A DNA stretch of 64,000 bases. Source: Tolypeutes matacus. Its lineage: Eukaryota > Chordata > Mammalia > Cingulata > Chlamyphoridae. The position numbers were made by a program, and so were the translations under genes. Below, piece by piece: positions 48,600-60,690 of this stretch. Numbering within the stretch: position 1 is the stretch's first letter; each line of letters starts with the position of its first letter. A model generated the notes under the pieces. It was not told the origin of the DNA. It did not search any database and saw nothing but the letters and a program-made list of their open reading frames with translations. Location of the stretch: positions 1,437,286-1,501,285 of the forward strand of contig JAKSZT010054399.1 in the NCBI GenBank assembly GCA_026826555.1, read 5' to 3'.

Positions 48600-48745
48600 G
48601 CGGCATGGTGCAGAGAGCCTGAGCCAGGGCGTCAGACCAACCTGTCGCTGGCTTCTGGCTCTTCACCTCCTCACCTGTGTACTTGGCTGAGTGACACGTG
48701 CTCCCTGTGCCTTGGTACCAGCATCTCCACGTTGACCTTCAAAAG
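48600..48745 (+). mobile_element. MIR fragment
   Basis: GGCATGGTGCAGAGAGCCTG, TCGCTGGCTTCTGGCTCTTC and GAGTGACACGTGCTCCCTGT follow MIR order. A 145-codon open frame (48567-49004) runs through it by chance. Confidence 0.55.
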
Positions 48746-48749
48746 GCAC

Positions 48750-49285
48750 CTTAAGGTTGTAAGACAAAACAGATGTGAACGGGAGGGGAATAGGGAGAAA
48801 AGGTTTTCCACCCCCGGCTGGATGAAGAACACTTCCTCTCACCTGAAGAGGGGAGGTGAGAGTTGGAGGAAAAAGCAAGGAAGCCTGGACATGGGTCTCC
48901 TTGTCCTGCCCAGGAGGAGACTCTCCCACTTGGAGTTTGGGAGGTCTGAAGGTAGGGACATCCTCACCCTCACAGGGCCACTGAGAACCCTGAGAAACCT
49001 CTGACTAAAGGATGTTTAAGGAAAGAGTGAGTCCTGATGAGATTCCTGCATCTCTCAAATGGGAGGGGGTGAGGGGGGCTGGACTACACCTCATAGCTCC
49101 CACAGCTACCAAGCAAGAGGAAGGAGTTAGCTAAATCTGAGAGTGAGAGAAAACAGTGGTGAGGGGGCCGGTGGGCTGGGAAGGGTCTCACAGTGGGGAC
49201 AAGGATGAGGCAGGCAGGGGGCTCCCCAGCACCAGAGAGCCATGTAGGTGCAGAGTCAGCCCTGGGAGAGGGCCCACATAGGGCT
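48750..49285. other. Intergenic, no feature recognised
   Basis: Moderately GC-rich sequence, no recognisable gene or repeat. Confidence 0.4.
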
Positions 49286-49287
49286 CA

Positions 49288-49405
49288 GAACTGTGGTTTT
49301 CAACCTTGAGGGAAGTTTAAAAATATAGATGCTTAGGTACCACCCCCAGAACTGGGATCCAAATATCTGGACGAGGAGCATGGGCTTTGGTGATTGTCCT
49401 GCGTA
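49288..49405 (+). mobile_element. MER20-like fragment
   Basis: ACTGTGGTTTTCAACCTTGA, AAAATATAGATGCTTAGGTA and ACCACCCCCAGAACTGGGAT resemble the left part of a hAT-Charlie element such as MER20. Confidence 0.5.
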
Positions 49406-49829
49406 GTCAGGGTCAAGGCTAACCCAGACCAGGACATGACAGCTCTCTCTACACAGATACCTCCTGGGTGAGGAGGGTGGGAAACAAGCTAGAGGAGATT
49501 TCAACAGAAAGTGACAGAGTCATAAGTCTGAGTTGACTGAGAAGTCACTGGGTTGGACTGAGTTCATGTGCAAGCAACTGAAGTAAGTGTCAGCACTGGG
49601 CAGAACAGACAGAACTTTACCTTGAGCTTTCAGAAGACACAGAGGCCATCCTTGCATGCCTGAGTCTGTGACTGTGAAATTATTCCACGTGCAAAATGCT
49701 ATTCCAGTGCCGAGCACAGAGTGCCCATACTCATCTAAGGAATGGTGACTATTTTTAAGCAGACAATGACCTGGCTCTAACATAGAACCCCTTATCTCTC
49801 CTTCAGATTTCTGAATCTGAAGCTTGGAA

Positions 49830-51070
49830 TCTTGCAACAATTTTGGAAAAATTTATCTTTTTGAATATTGCTTCTTCCTCATTCTCTCCAGTCTATCCAC
49901 AAATGCCAGTTAGATGTATATCAGATCTCCTCATTTTGTTTTTCGTGACTCTTTTGAATCTTCCATATTTTTCATTTGTCTCCTCATGCTGCATTCTGGG
50001 TAATTTCTTTAAATCTATTTTCCAGGTCACTAAGTCTTTCTTTAACTTGGTCTACTCTGCTCTTAATAAATCCTTTAAACTTTACACTTTATTATATTTG
50101 TATTAAGAAACTATTTCTTCTCTTTTCCACATTGTCATTACTTTTCTTGTCTCTTGCTCTTATATTTTTCACTTCCTTTTTTGTATCTTCAGGCAACTGA
50201 ATCATTCTTGGTCCAACATCTAAAATCACTGAGGGTTTAATTTTGCTATGTATAGTTTCTGCTGGCTTTTGCAGGGCCTGCTTTCTTCTTTGTACTGTGT
50301 GTGTGATTGTGCATGCACACATGCATGTGCATGTGTGTGTATGTGGCTGTGAGTTCGTGCTCTTTGGGGCTTTATTTGTAGTAATTCTTTGAGGATTGAT
50401 AGACAATTTTTTTCTGGCTTATCCAGTGAGTATATGTGTTTGATTTTTTTAGGCTACTGGGGCATTAACAACTCATGATGCTTTTTAAAAGAAATTATTA
50501 GCTCGAGGTATATAGGACAATACATAGGTAGTGTGAATTTGAGCAGCAAATCTGCAAAAGAGCAGGCTTTTGGCTATAACTGTTTGGAGTAGAATTTTCC
50601 CCTACCAACCAGAGCCAAGCTGGAAACAACATTTTGCTATCCCTATCTGTGAGGCAGGTTCATTTCTGGTGGATACTTACAGCGAGGGGCAGTCCTTTGG
50701 CATCCCAGCTTTATGTCAGGCCTCTTATTAGATTCCCACCTTGGGTGGCCCTTGTCTTTGTCTTTTATTTTTTAATTTTTTTAAATTTGTCTTTGTCGTT
50801 TTGTCCCTGCACCCCTGTGAAAGCGGAAAGCTCTGAGTGGCCTGGGCTTGGCCCCTGCTCCCAAGGTGAAAGCCAGACTAAGCATGTGCTTAGTCTCTAA
50901 TGCCTGCTTTCACTTTATGTTTGGCCTCTGTGGATTCCTTTCTTTCTCACCAGCTCAGTAGTGCATTTTAGATAGCTTCTAAAATTTTTATCTAGCACTT
51001 TTAGTTGTTTCAGAAGGAGGGTTGTCCAGAATAACTAATACACAATATTGCCAGAAATCAAAGTCCTCCT
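49830..51070 (-). mobile_element. Old L1 3' region, antisense
   Basis: About 1.2 kb of diverged antisense L1 3' UTR. Landmarks are TCTTTCTTTAACTTGGTCTA, GGCTTTATTTGTAGTAATTC (about 50368), TGAAAGCGGAAAGCTCTGAG and TTAGTTGTTTCAGAAGGAGG. A Z-DNA-prone alternating tract sits at 50308-50345. It has no coding capacity. Confidence 0.7.
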
Positions 51071-52600
51071 AGTAGTTTCTATCCTAGCAATTTTTTGTGG
51101 GTCTTCAAGGTTCTGGAAGGGAAGATGTATAATGGAAACATTTTTAAGATCAATGAACCTTGTTCAGAGAGCAAGCATTTAAACTTACACTGCTGATCAC
51201 CATTATCAAAAGTGTTGTTTTAAAGGAGTGAAATGGAAAAGCCTAACTTTGGTGAAGGTGTTTGCTTTTTAAAGGGCTTTAAGATTTAAATTTCAGCAAA
51301 AACAGCAAAAATCTCCCTGAGCCAGAGGGCCAATGCAAGTGGAAGCAATACTTTCTTGATGTTGATTTAGATGTTGACAGAAAGCTGAGTGTGAAATTCT
51401 GCTACACATTACCAGGATGAAAAATCACTTAAGTTTGCTAAAGCCTTAATGAAAATTTGAAAGATCATCAAATAGAGGACAGTAATATTACTTACCAAAA
51501 ATAATTGCTTCAACAGGATCATGTTATTAGGCTAACTGTCATGCTGTGATATAATTTTTAAGTCCCTTACTTTCTTGGGCCCAAGGATGGCAAGTTAAAA
51601 ACTTTCCATCTCAATTACTCAAATAGACTTAGAGAGGCCTATGGTGGTGGAAGAAATTGCCCATTTTAGAATTGTAGGTTCTTTCTTCAAACAAGGTGAA
51701 ACACGCTCCAGACCTGCGTCAGGTTACACGCTCCAGCTGTCTGCATAAGGCACATGACTCATCCCACTTGAACGCTTTCTCTTTCTGACTAATGACACAG
51801 TGAAGATTTTCAGTGATGGGCGTTTTTGACAAGAGCTGTTGTCCAGGTTTGTTTTTCCAGTTTTTTTTTTTTTTTTTTTTAAATAGAGTACTAAATGTTA
51901 TTACAAAATCAAGAGATACATTTATTTTAACTTGATTCGACAAGTACCATCTTCACCTGGCTTCTTTAAAACACACAACAGGCTGCAGGCACAGGGGGTT
52001 AAAAATACAAGCTCAGCCCCAGGCACCTGAGCAGCCAGCTCAACCTGCCCGGCTCCTTTCCCGCTTGCCTGCTGGGGGTTGGCTGGGCCTCCTGCTTGAG
52101 GCCTTTGGCAGTGTCTCTGCGCCAAGAGCTTGACACACAGCCTGGCGCTGCCCCCTGTGGGTTCTTTGGATGCCCTTGGATGCCTTCCCTCCCAGGTGTT
52201 CCATCCCTGCACTATTATCCTCAGGGTAAAATGGGTGATGTAGGCAAGTCAATAAAACAAAGATGCACCTAGGTAAGCCATTCCCTTATATACTTTCCTT
52301 TCCCTCTCTGAATTCCTAAACATTCTTATCTTATTTTATGATAAGATTCAATACACTAAAGTTGGTCTTCGAAAGATTTTTCCACTGGTAAAAAATCAAA
52401 GGCAAGTTTTGACTTTTTGAAGGAATGGGCAAAAGCAATTTTCAATGTCCTTCTCCCCTTTACGGAAGCCCCCTCTGCCCCATTTGCTCATGGGTGCCTT
52501 ATGTTTTTAGGTTTCTGGTGTCATTCTTAAGTGCCTGTTGTCTGGAGAAAAGATTCACTGGCCAGGGGCTGCGGGAGTGCCCTGGGCTTCTAGGTTCTTG
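51071..52600. other. Intergenic, no feature recognised
   Basis: A long T-run lies at about 51859-51880. No gene, RNA or nameable repeat. Confidence 0.45.
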
Positions 52601-52604
52601 GCTT

Positions 52605-53040
52605 ATGCTGAATAAAGGAATTTAGGGACACGCCATAGGGTAGGCAAGGGAGTAAAGAGCTTATTGAGAAACGAGAAAAAGCCAGAGTACACACGCCAGA
52701 CTTGAGTGCTACAGGGTGAGCCGGCAGCATGGGCCCGGGCTAGGACTTTTTAAGGCCTCTCCTCCCCCCTCCCCATATTAAGGCAGGATCTCAGCTCTTT
52801 GCTGTCCTCATTGGCTGCCTTTCTACCTTCACCGTCAGCTTTCAGGGAACCAGTTGGGAGGCCTTTCTGTTTGGAGTTATCAGGGGCTTCTTTAGAGCCC
52901 AGGAGCTTCAGATGGGGCTTTTCTGCCCTAATGGTTACAGCTTTGTTCTCAAGCAGCTGCCTCCTCTCAGGGGGTTTCTGGGCAGGGTCTGACCAGGGCC
53001 TTTACCCCTGCAGTTTCCTATACTAACCTGCCTCCCTGGA
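52605..53040 (-). mobile_element. Possible ERV LTR, antisense
   Basis: AAAGAGCTTATTGAGAAACGAG followed by GACTTTTTAAGGCCTCTCC and a GC-rich stretch with CTCATTGGCTGC looks like a reverse-complement LTR. Edges and target duplication were not found. Confidence 0.4.
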
Positions 53041-53942
53041 CCGCTTTTGATTTGGGAAGCAGATATAACTTGATGTTCTTTCGCTTCTTGTCAGGATTTA
53101 ATGCACCTCATTTATCCTTTGGCAGATTTGCTTGTGGACCATCACCCCACTTTTTAATTGCCAAATAAAATGATGCACCAGCCATCTCCTCCCCTTTGCT
53201 TTTTCACTCCAAGCAGGGCCGTTAGGGCGGGCCTCCACCTAGCTCAGCCATCATGAAAGACGTATGAGAAGCGTTGACCAGCTTCTGAGGACAGGTAGGC
53301 AATTAACCCCAAAGAGCTGCTCAAACAGGTCCTGGCGTCCGAGGGTGGTTTCTGCACATATGAGCGCAGAGGAAAGAAGCCTGATGCATCAAGGCAGAGG
53401 AGACCAAAAGGCACAGCAGATTCATGACAAGAGCAAATGCCTGCGTTGCGAGTGTGCTCAGTCAAAACTGACGCGTTTCAGCTCCACAGAGGAGATGGGG
53501 AAATAATTTATTAGCGAAAGACGTGCAGAGCTGGTTAAAAACTGTTTTAGGTGACCAGGGCATCACAAGTCAGGTGGCAGCTTGACAGTTGCCACGTGTC
53601 AGCCTTGTAGAAGTTGTTTTCAAAGATGTGTTGGAGAACAGAGATATCTTTCCTGCGTCGAGTTAACTTGAGAAGAAATTACTAGGCAAAACCGTGGTGT
53701 GTGTTAACTCAAGAACACCTATCATGAAATAGATTCTCTTTTGTAGGGGCCTTAACCTAAAATGATATAAAATCCACCAATTTAAAATAAAGGCCAAGTA
53801 TGATCTGAATTCGTCAACTCTGTATTTTAAAATAACTTTTAGCCAGTAATATACACTGTAACAGTTGGGCAGTTTGATGTAATTATGAATTCCAAAAATG
53901 GATATTGAATTATATTTGTAAACTGATCTGTTCATCTAGGCA

Positions 53943-54425
53943 TGATTAAGTTATAATTGGGGCTTTGATTGGGCCACGTCAGTAGGACGTTGAGCCCCAC
54001 CCCTTGGTGGATGGTGAATTGAAGATAAAAGGCAAGGCAAAGGACAGTGTTGGGGAAGTTTTGATGTTGGAGTCTTGTGCTGGAGCCCTGGGAAGTAAGA
54101 GAGCTTTGTCATGAGGAAGGAGAGAAGGCCCCGGGATAGAGACAAGCCATTTGCCTGATAGTCTACAGCTGACCTTGTGGAGGAAACAGAGCAGCTGAGC
54201 CCAGAGAGAAACGCAGCCCCGGGAAGAGAGGAACCCAAGAAACCTGAACCCTGGCAAACATCAGCAGCTGTCTTGCTCCAACACGTGGCAACAGACTTTG
54301 GTGAGGGAAGAAACTTATGCTTTATGACCTGGTAACTGTGGATTTCTACCCCAAATAAACACCCTTTATAAAAAACAACCGATTTCTGGTATTTTGCATC
54401 AGCACCCCTTTGGCTGACTAATATA
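53943..54425 (+). mobile_element. MaLR-like solo LTR (family C)
   Basis: It runs from TGATTAAGTTATAATTGGGG to TTTGGCTGACTAATAT with a canonical AATAAA at 54354-54359 followed by CACCCTTTATAAA. Terminal motifs are like those of MaLR LTRs, but the body differs from family A. A 164-codon antisense frame across it is a shadow. I could not verify a target duplication. Confidence 0.7.
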
Positions 54426-54942
54426 TACATTAACACAATTTTCAATTTGTACTGTAATTAGCATGTTAAATGCAAATTGTGCTGCTAGGGAGTGTTTTGC
54501 TTTCTTGAATAAGTTAAATAATCCACCTAAATCCTACTCATATTTAATTTGCTAAGCAATCTGTTTCTTCATAGATGGTACAAAAGTAAAGTTTAGCTCA
54601 GTTCTTGTGTGCATTAGTGGGATTCAAATTATTGAGATTTTGCTGTGAAACTGAATGCTGGGTTGAAATTTCTTTTGAGAACATATAATTATCCCATACA
54701 CTAGTTACAAGGCTTTAGAACGTTAAAATAAAACTATAAACTCACTTCATTATTTCCTTTTCTGTTTCTTCAGTAAAAGATTCAGAATGGACTCCATTCA
54801 TTTTCGCTTTTGAGGTTAAATTTTAAACAATCCAAGGGCTGACCATTTGCCCATGGGCCATCTCCTTTATTTTTAAGTTGGAATTTCCTTGTGCCCACAC
54901 AAAAGCCTCAAATAGCACAAATAGGAATTCAGCATTTATGTG

Positions 54943-55025
54943 GCTTTCTTTTCTACCTTCCTTCCTTCCTCCCTCCCTTTCTTCTTTTTTGATTGTGTGT
55001 GTATGTGTGTGTGTGTGTGTGTGAT
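54943..55025. repeat. Compound microsatellite
   Basis: A pyrimidine-rich TTCC/CTTT tract is followed by a TG run (about 54995-55022). Confidence 0.85.
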
Positions 55026-55785
55026 TTGGCACCCTCAAACAGGGATAGACTTTGTTCAGGATCCACTCTGTAAAGGAGGTTACTTACTTCTCCTGCCCAG
55101 CCTAGATGCCACAATCTCGGTGGTAATGGCCAGTTTTGATTATCTGGTTCAGAGCCTTCATAATATCTTGAGCAGAGCAGACTCCATGCTCTGGAACTCC
55201 ACAGAATTTTCTGAGCTTTTACTTTGCACACCCCATAGCATCTAGTATACAGGATGAAGATAGAGCAGTTCAGGCCTTTTTAAGCAATCCTTCACCATTA
55301 AAATGGTGAAAACCTGTGCCGGATGTGGCTGGAAGAAAAGCCTCTCTCAAGCCTGGGCTTGGATTTCCCTTTGTCTGCTCCTATATGAGCCTTTGATCCT
55401 CGTTCCTGATTCTTGCTGGCTCAGCTGTCCATATCCTAGGCTGGTCAGTTCACAAGAAACTGTTCTCTTGGTGATCTGAAATAATATTTACTGAGAATTT
55501 TCTGTCTCTGTCTTTATTCCTCAAACTTTCTCTTTAAGTAAATGAGAGCTTTCATGTCCTGGGAGTTATCACATAAATTCAAGCAAATACTGAAGTCATG
55601 ACCTCCAAGGCTGCAACTTTTTTTTTTTTTTTAGCAATTGCCAGTTATGAAATCTTCCCTCTCTGCTGTGGAGAGGGAGTGCTGGTGTGGGAGTGGAGAG
55701 TACTTGGTCTTTGTTGGGAAGGGCATAACCTTAGTGGAAACCCTACCTTTATTCATCCTCCACTGCTCAGGAGAGCTCTCCTAGG
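55026..55785. other. Intergenic, no feature recognised
   Basis: A T-run lies at 55618-55632. Otherwise no recognisable gene, RNA or repeat. Confidence 0.45.
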
Positions 55786-55789
55786 ACAC

Positions 55790-56130
55790 TCTTGCTTTAG
55801 ATATCCATTTAGTGAGTTCCTTTGTCTCCTCCAGCTTTTTGTTCAAACCTTACCTTCTTGAAGTTACCCATTTAATGCTGCAATTTGCCTTCCCCATCTC
55901 TCTCATCCTGTTTTGCTTTTTCTTTTGTCTATAGTGCTTACTTCCTTCTAACCTACTATAACATTTACTTCCATTAATTGGGCTTTTTGTCTAGCTCCTC
56001 CCTCACTCCTGCAAAACATGAGCTCTATGAGGGCAGAAATCTTTGTTTTGTTCATGGCTGCATCCCACGTGCCTAGAACAGTGCCTGGGACATAGGAAGC
56101 ACATAATAGATATTTTGTTGAATGAATTTA
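55790..56130 (+). mobile_element. LINE-2 3' end
   Basis: ATGAGCTCTATGAGGGCAGAA, TGCCTAGAACAGTGCCTGGG and AGATATTTTGTTGAATGAAT form the canonical L2 3' end in sense orientation. Confidence 0.8.
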
Positions 56131-56134
56131 TTGA

Positions 56135-56370
56135 ATGAAATATAATCGCTACTATGTACTGTGTGCTTGCTGTGTCCCAGGTGCTGCCCTAAGCGTTTTG
56201 TTAAAATGCATTACCTCCTTTGCTTCTCCCATAACCCTTTGATGTTGGTTCAGTCGTTATCATCATTACTGCTTTACATGGGAGAAAACCTTGGGTTAGT
56301 GATATTAAATCCTTGGTGAAAATTACTCTGAGAAAGCAGTCGAGCAGGGACTGGGCCCAACGTGCCTCCT
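56135..56370 (-). mobile_element. MIR(b) element, antisense
   Basis: CTATGTACTGTGTGCTTGCTG, GTGCTGCCCTAAGCGTTTTG, ACTGCTTTACATGGGAGAAA and GCAGTCGAGCAGGGACTGGG follow antisense MIRb order. Confidence 0.7.
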
Positions 56371-56495
56371 ACATGTCTGGCTTCTGATCACCCTCCTATA
56401 ATTGCTTGCTCAGGACCAGCTACATAATTTGTGGGACCTGGTACAAAAGGAAAATACAGGGCCCCTTGTTTCAAAAACTATTAAGAAGTAAAGGA

Positions 56496-56921
56496 GGGAA
56501 GCGGATGTGGCTCAAGGTGATTGGGCATCCATCTACCTTAGGGAAGGACCGGGGTTCAATCCCCGGGACCTCCTGGTAAAATTAAAAAAAAAAAAAAAAA
56601 AAAGGTGAATAGGTGAGCTGGGCCTGAGTGGTGAGCCACAGGCCTAGGTGATGCGTGGCGACCCGAGAGAGATGCAGGTGAGAGCCAAGGTGAGAAACAA
56701 GGAACTGAGGTGGCACAAGTGACAGAGTGCCTCTCTCCCACTTCGGAGGTCCCTCGGATCGAATCTTGGTGAAGCCTGGAGGAGAAAAATGAGACAAGAA
56801 GGCAAGAAACAGACACAGAAGATCACCCAGCGAATGGACACAGACAGCAAGTGGTGGTGGTGGTGGGGAGGAAACTCATAGAACTGTACATCAAAAAGAA
56901 AAAAAGTCAATTAAAAAAAAA
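56496..56921 (+). mobile_element. DAS-type SINE, dimeric
   Basis: The first unit starts GGGAAGCGGATGTGGCTCAA with B-box-like GGGTTCAATCCCC, then an internal A-run at 56582-56602. The second unit (from about 56703) is more diverged. Exact 13-bp target duplications AAGTAAAGGAGGG lie at 56486-56498 and 56922-56934 (the last GGG overlaps the SINE start). A (GTG)n patch lies near 56850. Confidence 0.9.
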
Positions 56922-57084
56922 AAGTAAAGGAGGGCGACAGTAGAGCACTAAAGCAAACGTGGGGCCCTATGCGCCTGCTGGCCCTGGGCTAGCAGGTGCA
57001 CAAGCCCACCGATAGCAACTTGGGGAGGGGGCTGCCGTGTGGGCCTTTCGCCCATTTTTCAGGGTGGGTGACATTTGCTCCAGT

Positions 57085-57190
57085 GTTAGGTTTAGAGTTG
57101 GAAAGAACCTCAGAGATGCGTTTATCACGCTCATTTGACAAATGAGGAAACTGAGTCTCCAAGACTCGGAGCCATTTATAAAGAAAAACA
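57085..57190 (-). mobile_element. Ancient SINE/LINE fragment (MIR or L2-like)
   Basis: TTAGAGTTGGAAAGAACCTC and ACAAATGAGGAAACTGAGTC form a common mammalian ancient-repeat motif pair. The family is not certain. Confidence 0.5.
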
Positions 57191-58099
57191 CTTTCCTTAG
57201 AAATCACCATGAAACTAAAGCATGTCCCAGACACAGCCCCATCATGTTGGTAGGGACCAGAGAAATTAAAAGCAAGCTTTTTTCCTACTATAATCAACAG
57301 AGTCAGAGTTATTGCCAATGTTTAAAATACCAATCTTTGTCAGTGATTTATTTTTAAAATCCTAATGGGAATTCACAAGTATCCTCATAATGATGTCACT
57401 CTCATTTGCATTCATGTTCCTTCAGAGAAAGGGTGGCATGCATCACATTTCTATCATTTGTTCAGTGTGTTTGGTAGGAAAGAAGTTGAGTCTATGGGGT
57501 CAGGTTATTGTCCCAGTGCAATGTCCTCCCTGCCACTCCTCCCTGGGTGAGCCCCCTCAGATTTCCAGCCCTAATAGAAGTCATAGCTCCTTGATAGGTC
57601 TCTGTTATGATTTAACCTGAATCAACATGGATTTGTTAAGTGGTATTTTGTTCCAAGGATACAGCGCCTTTTGGCCTTTGTGTGGATGTTATATCTATTG
57701 ATATTTAGCATTTTGGAAATCAAAACTGAGAACGTTTAAAAGCAAGACACTACAGAAGCCCACATCCATCAGCTGTCAGAGGGGTGACATGACATGGAGC
57801 CCCTGAAATCCCCCCTCTCTCCAGACATCCATAATTGAATGAGAATGGAAAAGGCAAATTATGTCTTAGCGTTATCATGGAAGTATTTTTGAACTTGCAG
57901 ATTCCTTAAAAGAGTTTCAGGGACCCTCTGAGGATTTCAAGTGTAGAATAGTGTCAGGTCTACAGTATTCTTACACTTTTCCAAACTCTGTAATACTAAT
58001 GTGATAAATAATGTGTTCTATTTCATATAACATCCTCCACCACCCACTGCATGTGATAAGCACTCACAAGGTATTCTTGATTCGTTAATTGCTTATCCA

Positions 58100-58424
58100 A
58101 TATCCATGCCTCTTTGTTACAAAGAGAAATCCAAATCTGTTCAGGATATGCCCTTAAAAATGCTCACCTCCTGAGACTCTTGCAGCTAGCAGTGGCCACA
58201 TGCCCCAGATTCAGTGCAATATAGTCGAAATCTACAGGGAGGGGCTTCTAGGAAACCTGTTATTTGTTTGCTCTAACAGGATAGTCTTGGCTGGCATGTG
58301 CCCTTTCCCTTTTCCTTCCTGCTTGGAATGTAGACACAATGTCTGTAAATATAGAGTATCCAACCTACAACCATCAGGACAAAAGTATGGGTCCTGGAGT
58401 AAGAAACTAGAAGGACTCTGGGCC
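58100..58424 (+). mobile_element. Old LTR-like repeat (family B, copy 2), part 1
   Basis: GAGACTCTTGCAGCTAGCAG, TGTGCCCTTTCCCTTTTCCT and CCTGCTTGGAATGTAGACAC match the order of the repeat at 32210. It is interrupted at 58424 by a younger LTR and resumes at 58851. Confidence 0.6.
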
Positions 58425-58845
58425 TGTATTTGGGTTCTCTAGAGAAACAGAACCCACAGGATATATATTGTAAATATTATGAGATTTTAAAAATAGGAGT
58501 TAATTCACATGACTGTGGGGATGGGCAAGTCCAAATTCAGTAAGGCAGGCCACAAGCTAGGAACTCCATGATTTTCAATGAATTCCCTGGAAGAAACGGA
58601 AAATTCTCCCTTCTGACTGCTGAAAGCATTCACATCTCCTTTGAAGGCCTTCAACTGATTATCTCTCATCGCTGAGGGCAATCTCCTCAGTTGATTGTAG
58701 ATGTCATCAGCCATAGATGCGAGCCACTTACTGATGGTTTAAGTCCATGAATTGTCCTTACAGTAACAATCAGGCCAGTGCTTGCTTGACCAGACAACTG
58801 GACACCATCACCCGGGCAAGTTGACATGTGAACTTAACCACCACA
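58425..58845 (-). mobile_element. LTR-type insertion with exact target duplication
   Basis: It begins TGTATTTGGGTTCTCTAGAG and ends GAACTTAACCACCACA. Exact 5-bp duplications GGGCC lie at 58420-58424 and 58846-58850. TG...CA ends and a 5-bp duplication indicate an LTR retrotransposon of ERVL/MaLR type. The minus orientation is inferred from the family as I recall it. Confidence 0.75.
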
Positions 58846-58850
58846 GGGCC

Positions 58851-58992
58851 CTTGGTGACTCCCTCAAGTGTCTGCCCTGGTATGCCCACATCTGGACCTT
58901 CCATTCAGCCAGCAAGCTTGAAGCTTGAATTGGTTAAACTTTTGTCGTCGGCTTCTTGTTACATGTGACCTGAAGGGATCCTAACTGGTACA
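58851..58992 (+). mobile_element. Old LTR-like repeat (family B, copy 2), part 2
   Basis: TGGTATGCCCACATCTGGAC, GGCTTCTTGTTACATGTGAC and GATCCTAACTGGTACA continue family B after the insertion. Confidence 0.55.
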
Positions 58993-58999
58993 TTATGGA

Positions 59000-60690
59000 A
59001 ACCATGAAACGCCTTGACAGATGGGAATCCGGAACCAACCTAATCTAAGGAGATACAAGGAGGCCATGAGGAAGAGGAACTAGATGTGTCACTGAGCCAA
59101 CTGCACGGTGAAACAAGTTCGTAAATAAATCACAGGGCAGAGGCCACCTCTTCTTGCCCAATCTTGTTTACTGTCTGCTCGTTGGCATGTGCTGAGCAGT
59201 CCCTGCGCCCCTCTTGGCACCGAGAGGCACGCCCAAGCCTCTTCTCATTTTTTTATGGGTTCGGAGCATCCTGCCTTGGAGAGGCCTCTGCTTTCCCTCA
59301 GGAATAGTTTAAAACATCACGAATTTGAGGATGCTTGACAAAGACACACAGTCCCTGAATCATTAGCAAAAGTGTCCATGCAGAGTGGGGCTGTCCTAGA
59401 AGTGAGGAATGGCCTTGGTTGTCCTTGAAAGATAAAGATAGATAGAAAATTGGGAATAAAAATGCCTTTGATTTTTTTTGTAAACAATAAAGTTCTCAGA
59501 ATATCTAGCTCCTTTAAATCTCCCGAATTATTGTGCAAGTAAAATAGATAGGAAATAACAGGATTTAACTTTCATGAAAAATCTATTCCTATAAATACTT
59601 AGAGCCATATTGCAAACTCCAGTTTGCTTTTCTCATTAATCCTATAGTGTGTATGTGTGTTGCCATGTGTTTGCTTTCTTTCCAGGTCATTTAAGATTAT
59701 TGATTCTCCTTTCTCTAGTGTTGAACTCAATCCTCTAAGGACTGGTTAGCAAAACATTTCTTAGCTCACACAACACCATTTAAATGATTTTGCTCAGTGA
59801 CTTCAGTTTAGTTTCCTTTCTTGGCTTCCACATGCTAGCAGTTTGTACACCTCTCTTTTTTACTTTATTTTTGAAGGGCCGATTCTAAGATGTTTGGCCC
59901 TTTCGGTAACATTTCCTCTGACTGAGTGTTGGAGACGATAGTTAAATAAGAAAAGCTGCAGAGATATTCTTTCTTCCACAGTCAAAGTTTCTGTGTGAAA
60001 ATAAAGTCATTGTAAGCAGTCACATGTAGTCTTTTGGCTTAAAAGTAAAATGCTAAGTTACTCATTAGTTGTTGCATAAATTTGCATATTGATATATACA
60101 ATGCCAACCATTTTAATAACATCACAGATTAGCAGGGACAGATGCACACAGACACAGACAGGCTGACATTCAAAGACACGCAACCTGAGACAAACTGAGA
60201 GAGGGGTGGGGATGGTTCAGAGACCAAGGAGGACTCAGGCCACACAGAGTTCTAGAGCATTCTAGGCAGAGGGCCTGAGAGGGCAGAGGCTACTCACTAG
60301 TCATCACACCATAGCCGACTGACTGACTCAAGCACAATCCCTGCTCTCACGCTATCTAAACTTTAGACTTGGCCCTTAGTGGAGTGCGAAGGAGGCAGAA
60401 GAGATTGTTTATGAAGATTTGATGTAAATTGGAAGATCTAGAAGAAATCTGAGGCCTAAAGAAGCATATAGATATTTTAATAAAAGGAATTGTTGGTGGG
60501 CTCTTAAAATGTATGTGTGCATGTGTGGTTTGTTTTGTTTTGGGACTTTCATTCTTCCTTCTGTGGCCTTGAGTCGGGCATCCAAGTACAGCACCAAGTC
60601 TTAGCTGTTTGCACATCCAGGACTTACTTGGGACTTTACTTAGCCACTAATGAATTGAAGGGAGATTGCACACTGGACTCATTTGCAAAC
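59000..60690. other. Intergenic, no feature recognised
   Basis: No recognisable gene, RNA or nameable repeat. Confidence 0.45.

Noticed and set aside
48567..49004. 145-codon plus-strand open frame
   Set aside because: Its first part is MIR sequence and the rest shows no recognisable domain.
53951..54445. 164-codon minus-strand open frame
   Set aside because: It is antisense to a MaLR-like LTR with a polyadenylation signal on the other strand.
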